NCBI GenBank assembly: GCA_963662155.1
Contig: OY759265.1
Coordinates: 44,843,906-44,907,905 of the forward strand
From: Lamellibrachia columna
Taxonomy: Eukaryota; Annelida; Polychaeta; Sabellida; Siboglinidae
DNA length: 64,000 nucleotides
Reading direction: 5' to 3'
Below the pieces are notes generated by a model. That model ran no database searches. It saw only the letters and a list, made by a program, of their open reading frames with translations, and was not told where the DNA came from. A program made the position numbers and the translations under genes. Each line of letters begins with the position of its first letter. Within the stretch, counting starts at the first letter, position 1. Below, one piece after another: positions 60,310 to 64,000 of this stretch.

Positions 60310-61208
60310 CAGTGGTTCCCAACCTTTCCCCGCGTACACCTGTGTCCTGACCTTTCAACGCTGTCAAAACCAGGCGTCGATTCGGGGAAACGTTTTGGAT
60401 AAAGAAAGGCGGAGGTCTTCCTTCGTGCACAGTCGGGCACGACTTTAATTCAGAATCCTTGTTCTCAGAGATATATAGATGGAAACATCAGCAATACCCT
60501 CATGGGCACTGGAGCCACATATGTATATGATTCGCTCATGTTAGACCTTTTAAAACTTTGGCAGGGTACTAACTTCAATTGCGTCACGTGCAGTGGAGTA
60601 GCTCACGAACTTCAACACGTCCTCATGCACGCTGTCTGATAGAGGTCGCACCTTCACACTGAATGAGAATTCTGCATGGAACCGTGTGCCTATGTCCCGT
60701 TTTTTCACCCTGAAGCGCCGTTCTTAGGTAAAGAATTTGGTGATCTCATCTTTCTGCGACATCACGTTTCCCACACGGACCTCTGTGTGGAAGAGAAGAT
60801 CGAGCCTCTTTGTCCGCAAAAGAGGCAGAGGAGCCTGGTATTGATGGTGTTGGACTTGATGGCGTTTACTAGTTAGACACTAACTGTTGTAACGAGGCGA
60901 ACCCTTTCGTAATTTATGAATAATTTAGATGGGAAATATCTTAACTGGGAAAACTGTGGTACTGCGAGAATAGCAATTTATGGACTTGGATCACAACGTT
61001 TTCTAATAGCATTGACTGTTTGCTTGACAGGAATATGTATTGTATGAATTTGATAGTATTACAGAAATTTTCTCCTTCGTGGACCACACAAAGTGACAAT
61101 ATTTTTGTACCATTGCACGTAACCTTTGCTTCAGCCAACCATCCGCATACCCCCAGACAACCTCTGTCATACCCCGGGGGTACGCGTACCCAAGGTTGAG
61201 AACCTCCG
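60310..61208. mobile_element. Non-autonomous hAT transposon
   Basis: The left end CAGTGGTTCCCAACCTT and inverted right end CGGAGGTTCTCAACCTTGGG are the well-known hAT (Charlie-like) terminal motif, with GCGTACACC and GGGTACGCGTACCC just inside. The flanks TTCCATAG (60302-60309) and TTCTATAG (61209-61216) are an 8-base target duplication with one difference. The 899-base element has no intact transposase frame. Confidence 0.85.
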
Positions 61209-61219
61209 TTCTATAGTGA

Positions 61220-61530
61220 CGGAACCCGGATGTATGCCCAGATTCTGGGTGCATATACAATTTGGCTCTCACATGGGGATTTGGCTAACTCATCAAATAT
61301 AAGTAAATTTTTATCAGTTTATACGATGCATTCGAATCAACGTTAAACTTCGATTAGATTGACACAACTGTCACACTCAAAAGTACAATCATGCAAAATA
61401 ATTGTATAGTGTAGAATCTCGATATTGACGCTGGTTGGCTGTTGGCGATTCACGATAACGCCTACACAAAACGGAGTCGGTAACGGTCAAGCCATGTCTA
61501 AATTCTGTGATGGCGCCGTCCAAACGGCAC
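61220..61530. other. Short spacer without recognised feature
   Basis: Sequence between the hAT element and the LINE; it may include the LINE 5' UTR. Confidence 0.35.
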
Positions 61531-61534
61531 GTAA

Positions 61535-64000
61535 AGGCCACCAGACATTTAGTATGCGGGAGTTGTAGCAACTGGGTAGACTTCGTCAAGTCCGGGTGTG
61601 AGGATTCTTGGGCTGAGGTTTAGGCGGATAGTTTTAGTTTTTAGTGTAGGGGATGTGCGAAGATGAAGGAACTAGAGGTGTAGATGGAACAGCTGAGGCA
61701 GCTCGTTGTGGCATTGGTGGGAAGGGAAGAGGTGGGTTGTGAAAGGGGTTCCTGTGAGGGGACAGTGGTTGATACAGTGGGGGAAGGTGATGACAATGAT
61801 GCTAGGGAAAGTTCGTCTCAGCATGGGAGGAGGCTGAGAGTACATTGAAAATCTCTAGAGAGTACAGGGGGTGAAGACCAACAGTTTCTACTTTTAATTC
61901 AGGATAGATTCCTTACTCAACGTGCTAGAACCAACCAGTGGAGCGAATGTATTAGATTTAGTTTTGTATTCACCACATGAATTAGTGGACAATGTCAAAC
62001 TACATGAGCCATTGGGTAACAGTGTTCAGAATCAAATACAATTTTACATCAAAGTAAAACCACAAAGTACAAATAAAAAATACAGAAACTTTCACAAAGG
62101 AAAATATAAAGATTTGAGAAAATACTTAGCAAAGCTAGATTGGAATAACATGCTGAGGAATAAAACCGCAATTGAATGTTGGAACATTCTAAAATATGAA
62201 ATTGAGAGTATCATTGATAAATTTTTTTCTGTTGAAAAAACAAGGAATGCGGTCTAAAAGAAACACTTGTCAAAAGAAGCTATTAGGAAATAGCGTACAA
62301 GCAAACTGTGTGGAGGGTTTATAGGCATACCAGAAAGGATGAATACTACACAAATTACCAAAAGGCACTTAATGCAGGTACGAATAAAAGTAGACAATCT
62401 AAAAGAAGCTATGAGCAACAATTAGCATGTATCATAAAAAAAATGACAGCAAGAGCTTTTATGCATACATCAGGAGTAAACAAAACGTACAAGACAAGGT
62501 TGGACCACTAAAAGACAGTGCTGGAAATGTAATATCACAAAGTTTTTTAATGGCGGAAAAGCAAAATGGATACATCAGTTCAGTGTTTACCAGAGAGGAT
62601 ATTAGTTTATTACCGGTTCCAGATGCTACATTTCAGGAGGCTAAATCGTACTATTTAGGGCAGTTAATAGTAACTCCAGAAATGGCAGCTACGAAAATGA
62701 AGGCCACGAAGGACAATAAATCACCTGGAGTGGATGGAATTCCTTCAAAACTACTTATGGAAACAGTAGAAAAAATTAGTGTATCACTTGCAAGAGTGTT
62801 CAACTTGTCTTTAAAAGAGGGAGTGGTTCCTGTTGAATGGAAAAAGCAAACATCATACCATTATTTAAAAAGGGTTCGAGAAATAAGTAAGAGAATTACA
62901 GACCAGGGAGTTTACCATCATTTTTTTTTGTAAATGATTAGAAATACTATATGGTGGATTCCTTGTTAGGCACAAATTATGAAATCCACCTCAACATGGA
63001 TTCCTAAAAGCGAAGGCATGCGAGGGATAACCAGTAGATATTATATACTTAGATTTTCAGAAAGCTTTAGGCAAAGTGCCACATCAAAGATTACTACTTA
63101 AATTAAAAGCCCATGGTATCGGGGATGGCATAATCGACTGGATACAAAAAATTGCTGACTGACAGAAGACAGCGTGTTGTAGTTGATCGAGAGGTTTCAA
63201 GCTGGAAATCAGTTTTTAATGGTGTACCACAAGGATCAGTATTAGGACCTTAATTATTCTTAATATATAGCAAAAACTTGGACGACAATACAACAAACAA
63301 CGTACTGAAATTTGCGGATGACACAAAAGTGTTTAGAAGGGTTAACAATGATGGTGATAAACAACATTTACAAAACGATCTGGACATATTAGTGAAATGG
63401 TCTGAAAAATGGCAGATGTTGTTCAATTCTGGGAAATATAAATGCATACATACAAGACATGGGAACTTGGATGTAAAGTATAAAATGGGAGATATTGTTC
63501 TGGGTACTACTGTAAAAGAGAAGGACTTAGGAGTTACAATAAGCGCTGATATATTAAAGTTTCAGAGCAGTGTGGTATTGCAGTTTCAAAGGGTAATGAA
63601 ATTCTTGGATTGATTATAATATACAAGAAGAAAAGGCTAATTATACCTCTGTATAAAGCAATAGTTAGGCCTCATTTAGAGTACTGTATACAAGCTTGGA
63701 CACCATATCGGAAGGATAGGAGGATATAGATACGCTTGAACAAATACAGAGGAGAACAACTAATTTGATTCCAGCACTTAGAGACCTTAGTTATGAAGTA
63801 CGACTGAAAGAATGTGGTTTAACAATCCTAGAGACAAGGCGGTTAAGAGGAGATCAAATTAAATATTTTTTTCACTCAAGATATTGAATGGGTATGAAAA
63901 TATTGATATAAATATTTTTTTCACTCAAGAAAGATAGTAGAACTAGAGGACGTGAAGTAACATTAGTAAAGGATCCGTGTAGATTGGATATCAGGAAGTA
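61535..64000 (+). mobile_element. Long CR1/Jockey-group LINE, internally deleted, running off the window
   Basis: The longest copy of the LINE family in the window. ORF1 remains at 61535-61851: VCGSCSNWVDFVKSGCEDSW, then CRGCAKMKELEV and a Glu-rich segment, a PHD-like Cys pattern plus coiled coil, with in-frame stops. ORF2 follows: the end of the endonuclease (VLEPTSGANVLDLVLYS), the linker, and the reverse transcriptase with NKSPGVDGIPSKLL, DFQKALGKVPHQRLL, GVPQGSVLGP (frame broken) and KFADDTKVF with the catalytic DD near 63314. Most of the endonuclease and part of the RT are deleted, and frameshifts are frequent, so it is inactive. Confidence 0.88.

Overview
This is a gene-sparse stretch of a metazoan nuclear genome. 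Short coding exons with GT-AG introns, a nuclear-encoded COX6C gene, non-LTR retrotransposons, pogo and hAT DNA transposons and many (TA)n, (TACA)n and (CACG)n microsatellites point to an invertebrate. A marine bilaterian (lophotrochozoan or invertebrate deuterostome) is my inference; the sequence does not fix the species. I see no bacterial or CRISPR-type features, and most of the longer open frames are translations of microsatellites.

Three cellular genes can be assembled. (1) Positions 94-5279, plus strand: the last four coding exons of a cathepsin L-type cysteine protease, carrying the catalytic His and Asn; the exon with the catalytic Cys lies left of the window. Its last 33 coding bases, stop included, are repeated in tandem just after the stop. 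(2) Positions 43434 down to 8764, minus strand: a six-exon gene whose exons join in frame (all introns phase 1) into a predicted 385-residue secreted protein. It has a signal peptide, four tandem six-cysteine PLAC-like domains, one per symmetric exon, and a Ser/Thr-rich tail. I do not know this architecture and it is the best candidate here for an undescribed gene family. (3) Positions about 55065 down to 48510, minus strand: cytochrome c oxidase subunit 6C (82 residues), with a non-coding first exon and a separate 3' UTR exon.

Layout: 0-5.7 kb, cathepsin L tail with a LINE, microsatellites and a small MITE in its introns; 5.7-8.7 kb, mostly featureless; 8.7-17.5 kb, the tail and four repeat exons of the PLAC-like gene; 17.5-43.3 kb, its roughly 26-kb first intron, packed with (TA)n arrays, minisatellites, hairpin elements and LINE scraps; 43.4-48.5 kb, spacer; 48.5-55.1 kb, COX6C, with a hAT relic in intron 3 and two copies of one DNA transposon nested inside each other in intron 2; 55.1-64 kb, a mobile-element graveyard (LINE with an inverted 3' end, degenerate pogo transposase, two non-autonomous DNA transposons, and a long CR1/Jockey-type LINE running off the right edge).

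The three genes have no evident functional link: a lysosomal or secreted protease, an extracellular matrix-like protein and a mitochondrial respiratory subunit. The window's main interest lies in the PLAC-repeat gene and in how transposons and microsatellites have reshaped the introns.
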